Assembly: GCA_963932145.1 (NCBI GenBank)
Contig: OZ010605.1
Span: 30,519,313-30,583,312, forward strand
Direction: 5' to 3'
Source of the DNA: Acanthosepion lycidas
Lineage: Eukaryota; Mollusca; Cephalopoda; Sepiida; Sepiidae
Length of the DNA stretch: 64,000 bases
Position 1 is the stretch's first letter. Every line of letters begins with the position of its first letter. Below the pieces are notes generated by a model. It saw only the letters and a program-made list of their open reading frames with translations. It was not told the DNA's origin and ran no database searches. The position numbers and the translations under genes are program-made. This document shows, in pieces, positions 1-11,500 of this stretch.

Positions 1-335
1 AATGCTGAAATCTAAATATTTTGAATGCAATTTTATGACTTCAACTTAATATATTTTGTACATAATTTTATACTTTGAGTAAAGGTTTTTTTTATATATT
101 TTGTAGATCATAAAAATGTATTCTTGCTCATTTTAATATAAAAAAAATACTGTTGATTTTTTTGGGGGGCTTCATTATTTGGGACATAACTGGGACCTTA
201 ACAGGTACTACTACCCTGGATCAGTGTGGACCTGGGAACAACAGTAAAGCAGTGGTTCTAGACTCCTCAAAACCTCAAATCTCCTGATCATAGGCATTGC
301 TGCTGGATCTAGTTTATCATCATACTCAGGATGAC
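1..335 (+). repeat. Dispersed repeat family A, 5' part cut by window edge
   Basis: Positions 1-62 match 10090-10152 almost exactly and match 28758-28835 on the opposite strand. Positions 160-335 match 35970-36122 and, inverted, 28362-28540. The two parts belong to one element seen in fuller form at 28362-28880 and 35720-36121, so this copy has lost its middle. No coding capacity is visible. The class is unknown; it could be a non-autonomous DNA element or a LINE 3' region. Confidence 0.75.
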
Positions 336-445
336 GTTTAGGAGAGATAGCTAAATAACATGTCTTACTTTGCGCTACAAAGAACTGGAAGTAATGGACA
401 ACCATGAACACAATGTATTTAAAGGACAGAATTATAGTAATCATA

Positions 446-457
446 TTAATAATAATA

Positions 458-498
<41 letters not shown>

Positions 499-499
499 T
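446..499. repeat. (AAT)n microsatellite
   Basis: Nearly uninterrupted AAT trinucleotides. They sit just after the family A segment; the family A copy at 35720 is likewise followed by trinucleotide repeats, so the microsatellite may be part of, or seeded by, that element's end. Confidence 0.95.
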
Positions 500-1325
500 A
501 ATATCAACAACGCTAAATACAGTATAAAATTAAACAAAGCATTGACAAAAATGCATTTTCCACTTGGGACTCCTTTTTTTATTCTCATACTCTTCCCTCC
601 TGGAAAGGCATGCCTCTAAATCTCCCTACACACTATCTGACCTCTATTCACCTGGGTTATGACATTGTGACTTGTAAGCTGCTGTTAGTAACAGCAATGT
701 GTATTTGTTTGCCTGGGCTATCCACCCACCTCTAATTACCTTCCCTGCCCAGGCAGTCAAAACAAAATAGCTGTTAAGCCCATTATCAACCTTGACAGAT
801 GGAAACTAGTGAAAGACCTTAACTGAATATTCCCTTCATCAGTCTTTTGGTTGATATACCTTTAGCTTCATTACAAATCAAGAGCAACACTTGTAATATT
901 GTAATTATGGCATCTTCACACCGTTTTGCTGGAATCAATGGTGCCAATTAGTGAGCTGAGAGCAGAATTCTGTTTATTCTAAACTCTCTTTGCCAATATT
1001 CGTTGATCTTTTGAATGTTGGGCTTCCCAATACTTTGGCACTGATCAGTAGATATGATAATATACCATATCTCAGGGAGCAGTCCATTGATTGAAAACTA
1101 TAATTGTCTGTTTGGATGCAATCAGATATCATTCTGTATCTATTGAACCATTCATCATGGACTTAGAAGAATGGCTCTGAATTGGATTTCAACTGAAGTC
1201 TTGGTCAAGAAATCTATTGGCATCACAGATAAGATTGTTCGTCATAGACAGCAGAAGAGGTGTGAGTTGAGTCAGCACTTAGCATTTATGCAGAGTTGTA
1301 TATAGCAATAATATGAAGTTAGATA
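500..1325. other. Intergenic, no feature recognised
   Basis: AT-rich unique-looking sequence. No open frame with family resemblance, no RNA gene and no tandem structure was seen. Confidence 0.6.
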
Positions 1326-1440
1326 TCAAGATAATATAATTATATATGGCAATAATATAGGGTTATATATCACGATAATAGTTATATATGTCAGTAATAT
1401 GAGGTTATACAGCATGATAATTTCATTATACAAGCTACCC
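1326..1440. repeat. Degenerate AT-rich repeat (GATAATATA/GCAATAATA type)
   Basis: Loose repeats of a ~35-base AT-rich unit containing 'gataatata' and 'gcaataatat'. The same degenerate units recur at about 5610-5765, so this is a dispersed low-complexity sequence and not coding. Confidence 0.6.
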
Positions 1441-1534
1441 CAAAAGTTACATAGGTATTTAAAAATAGTTACACTATTGACTGTTGTCTGCATCTTTATT
1501 GTTACATTCATGATGTTTCAGCCATTGTACACTC

Positions 1535-2300
1535 AAACCTTCTTCAGGATGTGTCTATAATTCTGAGATGGGCTATTGTCACTATTTACACTATTTACTT
1601 TGTTCAGCCTCTTGTCCTCTTCTTTATTGTAATATTCACACAGTTTTGGCTGCTGTATACTCCAGCCTTCTTCAGGATCTGTCCATATTTCTGAGATCAG
1701 GTATTGTAACTATTTACACTATTTACATTATTCAGACTATAGTCCTCATCTTTATTTTCATATTCACACAGTTTTGGCTGTTGTATGCTCCAGCCTTCTT
1801 CAGGATCTGGCTATATTTCTGAGATCAGGTATTGTAACTATTTACACTATTTACATTATTCAGACTATATTCCTCATCTTTATTGTCATATTCACACAGT
1901 TTTGGCTGCTGTATGCTCCAGCCTTCTTCAGGATCTGTCTATATTTCTGAGATCAGATATTGTAACGATTTACACTATTTACATTATTCAGACTATAGTC
2001 CTCATCTTTATTGTAATATTCACACAGTTTTGGCTGCTGTATGCTCCACCCTTCTTCAGGATCTGGCTATATTTCTGAGATCAGGTATTGTAACTATTTA
2101 CACTATTTACATTATTCCAACTGTAGTTCTCAACGTTATTGTTATATTTCCTATGTTTCGACTCTTGTATGCTTTGGTCTTCTTCAGGATATCTCTTTAT
2201 TTCTGAGATGGGGTATTGTAACTATTTATACTATTTATGTTTGTTACAGTTGTCCTCATTGTTATTGTCATATTCACAATGTATTTTCAGGTGTATAGTT
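1535..2300 (-). repeat. 128-bp tandem array derived from the SINE B tail
   Basis: Six units; the marker 'ctgagat' recurs at 1563, 1691, 1819, 1947, 2075 and 2203, exactly 128 bp apart. Read on the minus strand each unit contains CTGAAGA, GGCTG, a loop, CAGCC and AAAAC, then a segment ending 'atgaggac'. The same segment is the 3' tail of the SINE B copies at 7440, 20093 and 62765. Because 128 is not a multiple of three, short open frames of 84-107 codons run through the array in all frames; they are not genes. Confidence 0.92.
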
Positions 2301-2989
2301 AATCATGACTGTATTTCAAAATGTTGCATTCCTGTAAATAAAGTACGAGAGGAAATACAGATCTGAATGCATCTAGATACTTAAAATAAATCATGCAAAA
2401 GTTATGAACCCCTTGACAACCATCAAGATTAGCACCATCTCAGATTAAGTTATGTATGGAAATTTCTCATGTTAAAGGATCAGACACATATGTACAGAGT
2501 GGCATGTGAAATATTTTTTTTTAAAACCTTTATATCCCAAATGTTATATTCTGTGCTAATAGAAATATATTCTTGAAAAACAAGGTGGATAAAAATAAGT
2601 AAAGGTTTATTGTATAAAACCAGTACAATAAAAATAAAGGTAACAGTTATGCACAAGGTTGTCGCAAGTCAATCCAGTAGTGAGTGCTACTATTGGAAAT
2701 TTGGTAGTTCTTGCATAAGCCTGAGTTGTACTCAAAAGATCCCGGCTAGTCTCTGTAGTCCGTTGACTTACAGATACTTATAGATAGTTACTACCTATAG
2801 TGTAGTCACTCATGGGAGTGACAGGTTATTCCATTAAATCACCAAGTAAAGTGATAATAACTCTAAGACACAAAGAGTTAGTAAGAATGAAAGAGAATCA
2901 GAAGACATTAGTGAGGAAATAGGACAATAAAGGAAAAGAACTGAAGAAAAGAGGAGATTCTACTTGATAGTGTATTTACATTTTTGAAA
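2301..2989. other. Intergenic, no feature recognised
   Basis: AT-rich sequence with no recognisable frame, RNA gene or tandem repeat. The boundary with the LINE-derived segment that follows is approximate. Confidence 0.5.
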
Positions 2990-3620
2990 ATTGTAGTTAC
3001 CAAGGAAACAAGAAATCCAAGAGAGATTCACATGTGCGAAAAGGAACTATTAGAATAGGACTTATGAACCTATTTCAACAGTAAAATAATGAGACCTAAT
3101 TGCCAGTATAGTAGTACACTTAAATTCATGTGTTTGAGGTACCATAGGGGAAAGCTGATAAGAGCAATTGTCATGAAATGATAGAGGAAAGTCAGATGGG
3201 AAATTCATTGAATTCAGGATACTAGGTAATGACTGATTACAATACAGACCATTCTTTGGATTTTGTCAAGTATCTTGAGAGAAAAACGTGAGCATCAGAC
3301 TAGATATGGCAGCAATATTCAATGTACAGATGAATGGTATGATTTACAAATGTGCAAGGGTTATGCTTAGATTCTGATGAGCAAATTGTCTAGCATGACA
3401 CATTGAACCAACTTTCCTAGAAGCAGACTTAGCAATTGATTTAATATAATCACTCTACTTCTTGTAAGTGGAAAACCTGAAACCAAGAAGCTACAATGAG
3501 TTTATCAACTGGATATTAGTATCAACCATTCTGATGGAAATCAGAAAGGGTTCTCTATGATGATTAAAAGATATTGGTTTCATTTTGGGGCATTAAAATT
3601 TACAATTCATTCCTTGTCCC
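2990..3620 (-). pseudogene. CR1/Jockey-like LINE reverse transcriptase C-terminal fragment
   Basis: Read on the minus strand, broken frames resemble the region downstream of the catalytic motif of non-LTR reverse transcriptases, including a stretch like 'KILDKIQ' near 3260. The segment aligns base by base with 42050-42600, a better-preserved copy of the same LINE in the same orientation. It has many stops and frameshifts, so it is dead. The exact clade cannot be fixed by eye. Confidence 0.65.
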
Positions 3621-4957
3621 AGTTAACAACAGATTAGAGGTCCTAGCTAAAAAAAATCTATTTGCTTAATTTTTACCAATGTTATAATCTTCCTAAAGCC
3701 AGATCTTCTTCTGATTTATGTTACATAAATTTCCACCACTGGCCAGACGTGAATATTCCGAAACCCAAAACTGAACCAAAAATTCCATCAACTGCGCATT
3801 GGCTCAGCACATAGCTTCCATTTTACTTACACACTCAAATAAAAATACAATCCAGAAATTCCACCTAATAGCACCCACTCCCACCTAAAGAAACAAAATA
3901 AAAATTGGCGCCAATCTGAGCATAAGAAAAAGATATAAAAGCACATCAAAGGGACATCTGGTAGTCGAACAATACAACAGCCAAGATTCACAACGTTCAT
4001 TGGAATGTGACTGCCCATCTCCAAAGACAACTCTCCAAAGGCTGTCACCACTGTAAGTCACACTACACCTTCCCTCTTCTACCATACACCTCGGCAGAAT
4101 GACTTTTACAGTTCTACTTATCTCTTTCTTTCAACAAGAGACATTTACCCCAATTTTCCATTTTTTGTATTTCTATGTTAATACAATTATTTATTTATTA
4201 ACCCTCCCATTGTTTCTTCTTTATTCTGCCACCATACACTTAATATAATACCAAGAAGCTGTAAGTTTCTAACAATATATTTTCAGGGGTATTGTCTGTG
4301 GTCATTCAGTACTGGGATGCAAATTGTCATATTTTGTGAATATGAAACATAGAGATATAAACTGATCTTGATACTGTAAATAAGCCAAGTAAAAGTGGTG
4401 ATTAAGAGCATAATTAATTGGGCCCAGAATGTTAATCCTCTTTATCTTGGTATATTTTTTTCTTTTCTTATAATCTTATTAAATTTAATTTATAATTTGG
4501 CAGAGTTTTGGATGCATCACTTCCCACGCAGTTATCAAGAGTGTACAAAATGTTATATGCATTTGAATTCATTATGTATATTAAAACAGTTTTAATGAAA
4601 CAAACATGTCCATATTTGAATCCATACCTAAAATATCACATTAAATATAATAAACATGAAATTAACTTTATTCTACTATTTAAAAATAAAATAACTATTG
4701 TTATTCTGACTGATTTTGTCATAAACATACCTTTTTATGTTTATAGAGGTAAAAAATAGCAGTAGGAAAAATGATTCTTAAAAGTGCATGGTTTAGCGTT
4801 GATATTTTGTACACCTCATTTACAATGTCTGAAAATATTGAATTAAATTTACTGAATTTAATTATGACATTAACTTTACATAATAATTTTTTAGTAAATC
4901 CTTTTTCATTAATTTTCTCAAATAAAATATTACGTTTGCTTCAATTATGTTTCTCGA
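3621..4957. other. Intergenic, AT-rich
   Basis: Nothing recognisable. The stretch 3720-4100 is somewhat richer in GC, but its two short overlapping minus-strand frames show no family resemblance. Confidence 0.5.
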
Positions 4958-5395
4958 TGGTAAACTAAACTAAAATTCAACTTACATTTTTGAATACCTT
5001 TTAGAAAGAAAAAACACAAATTACTGATAAGAAATTAAATTTTATCATCAATATATTTGTTGCTATGAATAACAATATCATAGAGAAAAACATGAAATTA
5101 ACCTTATGTAATAAATAATATTTTTTAATTAATTTTGCAGATGTAAACAGACTCAAAGAAAAAAATCATTGGAAGAAAAGTCTGTTAAAATGCAAACATA
5201 AAACATTATTAAAATTGACTTTCTTGGGAGAGACTTTGTAACTTTTGTAATAAGAAAGACTATTAGGTTGGTGCAAAAATAATGTCGTTTTCTCACATAG
5301 TAACATATGTGAGAAAACGACATTATTTTTGCACCAACCTAATAGAAAAATAAAATTTATAATTTTTTTTATTTTTAAATCGTGTAAAATTAAAA
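4958..5395. repeat. Segmental duplicate, copy 1 (carries the MITE)
   Basis: Apart from the 80-bp insertion at 5263-5342, this segment aligns along its whole length with 5787-6135, with scattered substitutions and small indels. It is AT-rich and non-coding. The pair dates the MITE insertion as later than the duplication. Confidence 0.9.
5263..5342. mobile_element. 80-bp mariner-type MITE (copy 1)
   Basis: A near-perfect palindrome that begins TTAGGTTGGTGCAAAAATAA and ends with its reverse complement, flanked by TA on both sides (5261-5262 and 5343-5344). The end sequence and 80-bp length resemble the MADE1 family of Hsmar1 mariner derivatives (established knowledge of that family). It has no coding capacity, so it would need a transposase in trans. 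Copies 2 and 3 are at 25401 and 62064. The empty site is kept in the duplicate near 6082. Confidence 0.92.
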
Positions 5396-5609
5396 TGCTT
5401 ATATTGGAGCTTCTGGTGCCAAGCAGTACAGCATGCCATTTCTAAATTTGTGACAAAGTGAATTGCATCATGGTGCTCTTTTTCTCACCAATGATGTCAA
5501 ACTGATTCTTCAATACAGTGCAGTTGACAAAATCAAAAACAAACAACATATAAACACAAAATTGAAAATATAAAATGGTCACAGTTTACCCATCACACGC
5601 TGCAGTTAT

Positions 5610-5765
5610 AACAAAAATATATAGTGATAATATATTGTAAATATAATGATAATATATAATTATATATAGCAATAATGTAGTGTTACATATCATAATAATA
5701 TCGATATATTTGCCAATAGCATGATAATACTGTTATATAGAGTGATAATATAATTATAAATAATG
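5610..5765. repeat. Degenerate AT-rich repeat related to 1326-1440
   Basis: Repeated 'gataatat' and 'agcaataatgtag' words in the same order as at 1326-1440. Confidence 0.55.
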
Positions 5766-5786
5766 ATTGATTTTTTAATGATTTTG

Positions 5787-6135
5787 AATGGTAAACTAAA
5801 AAAAAAAAAAAACAACTTACATTTTTAAATACCTTTTAGAAAGAAAAAGAGAAATTATTGATAAAAAAATTAGATTTTATCATCAAGATATTTGTTGCTA
5901 TGAATAACAAAATCGTAGAGAAAAACATGAAATTAACTTTATGTAACATATAATATTTTTAATTAATTTTAGAGATGAAAACAAACTCAAAGAAATACAA
6001 TCTTTGGAAGAAAAATCTGTTAAACATAAAACATTATTAAAATTGACTTTCTTGAGACTTCGTGATGTTTGTAATAAGAAAGATTAGAAAATAAGCTTTA
6101 TAGCTTTTTTTATTTTTAAATCATGTAAAATTAAA
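5787..6135. repeat. Segmental duplicate, copy 2 (empty MITE site)
   Basis: Homologous to 4958-5395. At the position where copy 1 carries the MITE this copy reads 'agaaagattagaaaata', with one TA and no insertion. It contains a poly-A run near 5799. Confidence 0.9.
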
Positions 6136-7439
6136 ATATTACATTTCAATATATGAAGCATGGTAAACATTCAACATAATTCAACAGATGACACAAAAAT
6201 AAATAAAGTTAATCATTAGTGTATTCCCTTCCATGAATAAAAAAATTCATAGATAAAAATATTCAATTAACTTTAAGTGAAAAATGTTGAATTAACTATC
6301 AAGTAACAAGACTGACGGTCCTAAATAACACTTGTTGTGAATTTTATAGACAAAATGTTTGTTTTTGCAATGAAAACATAAAATAATATGGCAAATTTGA
6401 AATAAAATAAATATTTATTTCAATTATCTGAAGTTATTGTAAAAAGTAAAAAAATTTAAGCTAACTACAGCAGTGAACTACTGTAAACCCAAACTGAAGC
6501 TTGAAGGTTTCACTCCCAGCAGAACAATAAGATAAAAAATCAGCCTACAGTTCTGGATGAAAATTGCATTATGACTTGACCATTAGTATAGAACACCATG
6601 CCTTGAGCAGAATCTGATTTGTACATATAACATTGGTTTTATGGTCAAATCTCAGTTGTTTGCATAGTTCCAGCTGGATCAACATTCCCATCCAGTCATG
6701 CCTTCTTCATTTGTCTATTATGATTAGTAGTAATATTATTATCTGCTTCTCATCCTGTCCTTTTGATATGCTTGTCAATATTCTGCATGTCATGTTTCAC
6801 CTGTATCAATATTTTGATTAATAAGGTTAGCTTCCCAGAAGAAGATTTCTGTCTCCTAAAACGCCGTTCACCAATTCAATATTAGCATGGGAATTTAACA
6901 AAAAACAGGATTCAACCTAAAATCCAATACTGAGACAATATTGCTAGTAAAATCAATATAAAACTCTTGAGAGAAAATGTAGAACTCGTATGTTCAACAG
7001 GAAGTTTTACGACATTGTGATTTAAGCAATCTGACTTGTGTGCCAAAACACTCTTGAAGTAACAGGATTGTCTCCACAGTCAAAAGTGGTCAAATCCAGG
7101 TTAAATCTTAGACTTTAAATGCAGATTTTCTTAGTTGATATCTCCTTTTAATGAAGAGATTTACATATTATGAAATACATTTATGAAGATGATGACGAGA
7201 TTTGAAGTGTCAGTGATGTGGTTCTACAGAAGGATTCTAGGAATACCATAGACAGAGCATGTAGACAATAAGGAAGTATTAATAAACAGGAAAATCTCTT
7301 CAGAAACAAAGAAATGAGTGCTGAATGGCTATGACATCACCCAATGCAAAGCCCAAGAGCCATTCAAGATAGAGGCTTATTACTGCATTTATTATGATAT
7401 TAGATAAGTGTAAGAAAATGTAAAAATATAATAGTTAAA
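6136..7439. other. Intergenic, no feature recognised
   Basis: AT-rich sequence without a recognisable frame, tandem repeat or RNA gene. Confidence 0.5.
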
Positions 7440-7688
7440 TTATTTACATAATTCGGACTATTGTCCTCATCTTTTTCGCCATATCTATCACAATGTTTCG
7501 GCCATTGTATGCTCCGGCCTTCTTCAGTTGGTTGGAATGTCGGACTGTACCCTTAATTTTGCTCACTAGGGTAGACTGTTCTAGTTCCACGTGCCATGTT
7601 TGATGGATGTCAGTTATCAGTTATCTCCTGTTAATTCCCCTCTGAAAGTTCTCCACTGCCTTAACCGGGTATTGAACTCACATAACAG
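7440..7688 (-). mobile_element. SINE B, 5'-truncated copy
   Basis: Matches the SINE at 62765-63176 in the same orientation. Read on the minus strand it keeps part of the tRNA-like head, the body with 'ggcacgtggaactag', and the tail with CTGAAGA (7521-7527), a GGCCG/TGGCC stem (7515-7519 with 7500-7504) and GAAAC (7495-7499). It lacks the first part of the head. Confidence 0.85.
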
Positions 7689-7704
7689 TTAAACTTAGAC
7701 TTGA

Positions 7705-7760
7705 GCAGGATGTTTTCAAAATTGCTACAATCTTTTTTAGCAATTGTGAAAACATCCTGC
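7705..7760. repeat. Short perfect-type hairpin, 22-bp arms
   Basis: Arms 7705-7726 and 7739-7760 are complementary with one mismatch, around a 12-base loop. It lies between SINE B and a minus-strand LINE fragment, whose frame appears to run into it. It may be a local inverted duplication inside the LINE. The size is like a small-RNA precursor, but nothing else supports that. Confidence 0.8.
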
Positions 7761-7769
7761 CAGGAGTCT

Positions 7770-8290
7770 GTTCTGCAAAGCATCATTCCATAGGGAGATG
7801 ATGTTTGAATGGAAATTATTTCTTACTATTGAAATATGAAAAGAATTCTGAACTCATGCAATAGAAATAGCAATAGAGCAGAAAAAGGCTGGCAACTTTT
7901 TGTCTGTGGGAAAGGGGTTGTAGGGTGGAAAATAAGTCATCACCCACAAGGCTGTGTAGACAATTTCAAACTCTGTCAAGAGAGGTAAATGGGAAGCTTC
8001 AGCTCAGATAAAACAACAATACTCCATTTTTGGTCTGATCTGAGTCTTATAAAGATAGAGTATAGCATGGGGAGGTCAGATATTTACTGGAGTGGTAGAA
8101 GGAACTGACTATTTTGGGTGGGTTCCACTTGAGGTTTGGGTGAGCTTGGACCCTAACAGGCATTCAAGACAAGGAACCACCTTGAGAGAAAACTCATCCA
8201 TCATGATAGCTGAAGGTACAAGGTCAGCTTGATGCTGGTGGAATGTTACTTGCTTGGTTTTGGCCATAATAAAGTTTGCAATCCAGTTCT
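7770..8290 (-). pseudogene. LINE F C-terminal/3' fragment
   Basis: Homologous to 47560-47960 in the same orientation, sharing 'gtagggtggaaaataa' and 'cacccacaag' and the following ~400 bases. In the better copy this LINE encodes the tail of a non-LTR reverse transcriptase. Here the frame is broken throughout. Confidence 0.6.
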
Positions 8291-8299
8291 TCCACCATT

Positions 8300-8725
8300 A
8301 AGCCAAAAGTAGAGTAGGCATAAGCTTCCAGAATCTGGTCTTCCAGATTTTAAGTGTAGGAAATACGAATTGAGGATTATGTAAAGATTGAGAATGGGTA
8401 ATGCTTGACCCTTGACTTGAAGATGTCAAGTTTGTGGCATCTGGTCTGGTGCTCCTGTTATATAGTTCACACCTGTCCCTTCTAGGGATAAAATGTCCCT
8501 GTCTTAAAAATCAGTATTTGAAATACCGGCTTTTACCTAGACTTGAACACAGATCCTATACTTTTTCTCTAGTGTTCACCAGGCTCAAGAGCTACTCAAG
8601 GTAGAGGGTTAGTGACTGAGATGTGTGATATGAATGCAAGAGTAAGAAGAAGGAAGCGAGGATTATGTAGATATGGAAGATAAGTAATGATTGAACCTTA
8701 TCTTGAAGAGGTCAAGATTGAGGCA
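8300..8725 (-). pseudogene. Two LINE 3'-end fragments
   Basis: Two imperfect repeats ('gaggattatgtaaagattgagaatgggtaatg' type, near 8365 and 8658) which on the minus strand resemble the last residues of LINE proteins ('LFKSRVNRYL' type) and the shared 3' end 'ctctaccttgag'. Strongly decayed. Confidence 0.5.
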
Positions 8726-8733
8726 TCTGGTTT

Positions 8734-9150
8734 ATGTATTTAGAGATTCTTCATAAAATCCAAAGAAGAATCTGCAATATCATTGGATGTGACCTGGCAT
8801 CTCACCTTCAGTTACTTTCCCACTGCCATAATGTAGCTTTCCTGTGCCTTTTCTGTAAATATTTTCATAATTATTCTGATGAACATTTTTCTTTGTTACG
8901 TAGATGTTATGAATTTAAGCACAGTACTAAATTGGCATCAAAGTCTCATCATTTTACAGTTGAAATGGCTAGATGTAACTATAAGTTCTATGCTAACAGT
9001 TTCTTTTATTGCACTTCTCGCTTGTGGAAATCTCTTCCAACTTCCAGCTTCTCAGTCAACTTTGATCTTCAAAAATTTAAATGAAATGTCAATCATTATC
9101 TTCTGTCTTCTAAATTCTATTTCTTTTATTGTCCACTCTCCTTAATAGTA
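8734..9150 (+). pseudogene. CR1/Jockey-like LINE reverse transcriptase C-terminus
   Basis: An open frame of 116 codons reads from 'KIQRRICNIIG' through 'HFTVEMARCNYKFYANSF' to 'RLWKSLP..FDLQKFK'. This is the usual end of a non-LTR reverse transcriptase, where a Cys/His-containing stretch is followed by a final 'LWNSLP' block. The reading continues after a frameshift into the 3' end at about 9150. The copy lacks the polymerase and endonuclease domains, consistent with 5' truncation. Related copies lie at 42895-43620 (plus) and 41990-42890 (minus). It is not functional on its own. Confidence 0.8.
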
Positions 9151-9457
9151 GTTTTCTTTTTGTGATATTCTCTATCACTCACTAACCCCTTGCTTTCTAG
9201 TGGCTTTCTTTCTTTACTTGTGATGGAATGATTTTAAAAAGTAATTGCATATAATATTCCATGCAATTTCCACCATCATTGCTCATTTAAAGGGAAGAAT
9301 ATAGGAGTCAAGAAATAACTAGTGAAGCATTTATAATGTTTATGGTGTAGGGTTTGAACATGGACAAAGGTTCATATGCTATGGTGGTTGAATAGATTCT
9401 AATATCAGTTAACTAAAATGACTTTACAGTTCAAAGGCATTTTAAAACATGTATGTT

Positions 9458-10246
9458 AAGATTAAATCTACTACTTAATTTGAATGAAAATGGAAACAAA
9501 AATAACAGGTAAAAATCTCTTGGGCATATAATGTGGAAAGAAGGCTTCAAGAATGTATCACTCACAAGACGTGTCAAAGTCAAGAGAGCCACAGGAAGGC
9601 AGCTACCTAAGAATCTTGTATAAATGGTTGCCAGAACAGTGCTTAGGAGAGATGGCTAAACAACAAGCCTTACTTTGAGCTGCAAAGGACATTATCTTAT
9701 GTCTTTTTAACCTTTTACACTCTGTACGTAGGTGACTTCATTTGTCAAACAAAATGTTTGTACAGCCACAACATGCAACTCTGATCATCAGACAATAGTT
9801 GATTGAATTTTACTCTAGTGTTGTCATATCCTACTATGGCAACAGGAATATGACTAAGTGAAAATTGAAGATGATGGTGCTGCAGTTGTCAAGATTAAAA
9901 TTACTACTTAATTTGAATGAAAATGGAAACAATAAAAAAACGTTGAAAATTATTCTGCATATAATGTAGAAAGAAGAATTCAAGAATGTAACCTACCTAA
10001 CGAGCTTGTGTAAATGTTTGGCAGAACAGCATTTAGGAGAGTTTGTTGATTTTGTTTTGTAGCATATCAACACCTTTATTGGTTATTTAATGCTGAAATC
10101 TAAATATTTTGAATGCAATTTTATGACTTCAACTTAATATATTTTGTACATAAGTTGATTGAATTTTACTCTAGTGCTATCATATCCTACTATGGCAACA
10201 GGAATATGACTAAGTACAAATTGAAGATGATGCTACTGCAGTTGTC
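9458..10246 (+). repeat. Interleaved local direct duplications, with a family A insert
   Basis: 9458-9556 repeats as 9891-9990, and 9798-9890 repeats as 10154-10246. The order suggests a ~0.4-kb block that was duplicated in tandem. Between the second pair lies a family A fragment (10050-10152). No gene is visible. Confidence 0.85.
10050..10152 (+). repeat. Dispersed repeat family A, internal fragment
   Basis: Contains 'ttttgttttgtagcatatca' and then the segment identical to positions 1-62. It ends abruptly at 'gtacataa', where the duplicated block resumes. Confidence 0.8.
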
Positions 10247-10319
10247 TGACTACTTATATCCAATGAATGAAATATTTATGAAGGTTAATTCTTGTTCTTT
10301 TATTGTTCTCTCTCCTTAA

Positions 10320-10969
10320 TAGTGTTTTTTTTTCTCATATTCTCTAACACTCGGTAACCCCATGTGTCTTAGTGGCTTTATTGCTTTGCTTTAACGATTA
10401 TTAGAAATATACATATATATGATTATGATAATTTTTCATTTTAAATATTCCAATGAAAATAATGACTACAACCAAATTAATCAAATTAATATGAAATAAT
10501 TAGTCATTTATTCTTGACTACAATTAACTCTATGCATTACTCCTTGTAATGTCATGAATCTGGCTATATTTTTAAGTGCTGTTTATCCCCAGTTGGATTC
10601 ATAATTAATTTAACGAAAAATATGGTCAGATATTATTGAAATATCATTCCGTTTGGTGTTTTGGACCTGTTTTCATTTGTTTGGCAATTATTCTGACTCC
10701 TTTTGTTTTAGGATTCAGTAATATGTTTTGTATTTCTGCTATTAAATTTGTTTCTTTGTTAATTTAATTAAACTCTTTCACATATTGCTTTGTTTGAGCC
10801 TGCTGTTTTCCTGAGTGCGGATTTGCAACATTTCATCTGCTTTCCTTTCAGCTTTTCAGTTTGCTATCATTGCAAGTCTGCTTTTAAAATCTACATTAAA
10901 CAAGAGCCGTTTTTCATGATTTTGTCTACTTTTGGCTTTTCATTTGTTTAGCAATTCATTGTTTCTTCT
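10320..10969. other. Intergenic, AT-rich
   Basis: No recognisable gene or repeat structure; it becomes increasingly T-rich toward the pyrimidine tract. Confidence 0.5.
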
Positions 10970-11460
10970 TCCCTTTTATATTTCTTTTATATTTTCCTTC
11001 AGCTTATTTTGATTTTTTCTTTTTCCTATCTTCTCTTTTATTCTTAAATTCTTCCTTCTTTTACTCTTTCCTTTCATTCTTTATTTCATTCTTTCTTCCT
11101 TCCTCCTTTTTAATCATTCATTCATTCTTTATTGATTCTTCCTTTTTATGTTCTTTCTTTCTTTTATTTATTTTAATCTGCCTTCATTTACACTTGCTTT
11201 CTATTTCTTTCTTTCTGACATTTTAATTTTTCCTTTCTTTATTTTTTTATTCATTCAATCATTCTTTCTTTCTTTTAGTCTTTCATTCTTTCTTTCTTTA
11301 CTCTTTCTGTTTTACTCCTTCCCTATCTTCTATCATTTAATGTTTCTTTCTTTTATTTTCCCACTTTCATTTTTCCTTTCTTTCAATCGTTCATTCTTCC
11401 TTCATTTACTCTTACTTTCTTCTGGCCATTTTTTCTTTCTTCTTTCTATCCTTAAATATT

Positions 11461-11500
<40 letters not shown>

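Noticed and set aside
404..619. Short frames across the (AAT)n tract
   Set aside because: Ile/Asn repeats from a trinucleotide microsatellite.
1535..2300. CRISPR-like array
   Set aside because: Units are 128 bp and continuous; there are no short direct repeats with unique spacers, and the unit is a SINE tail.
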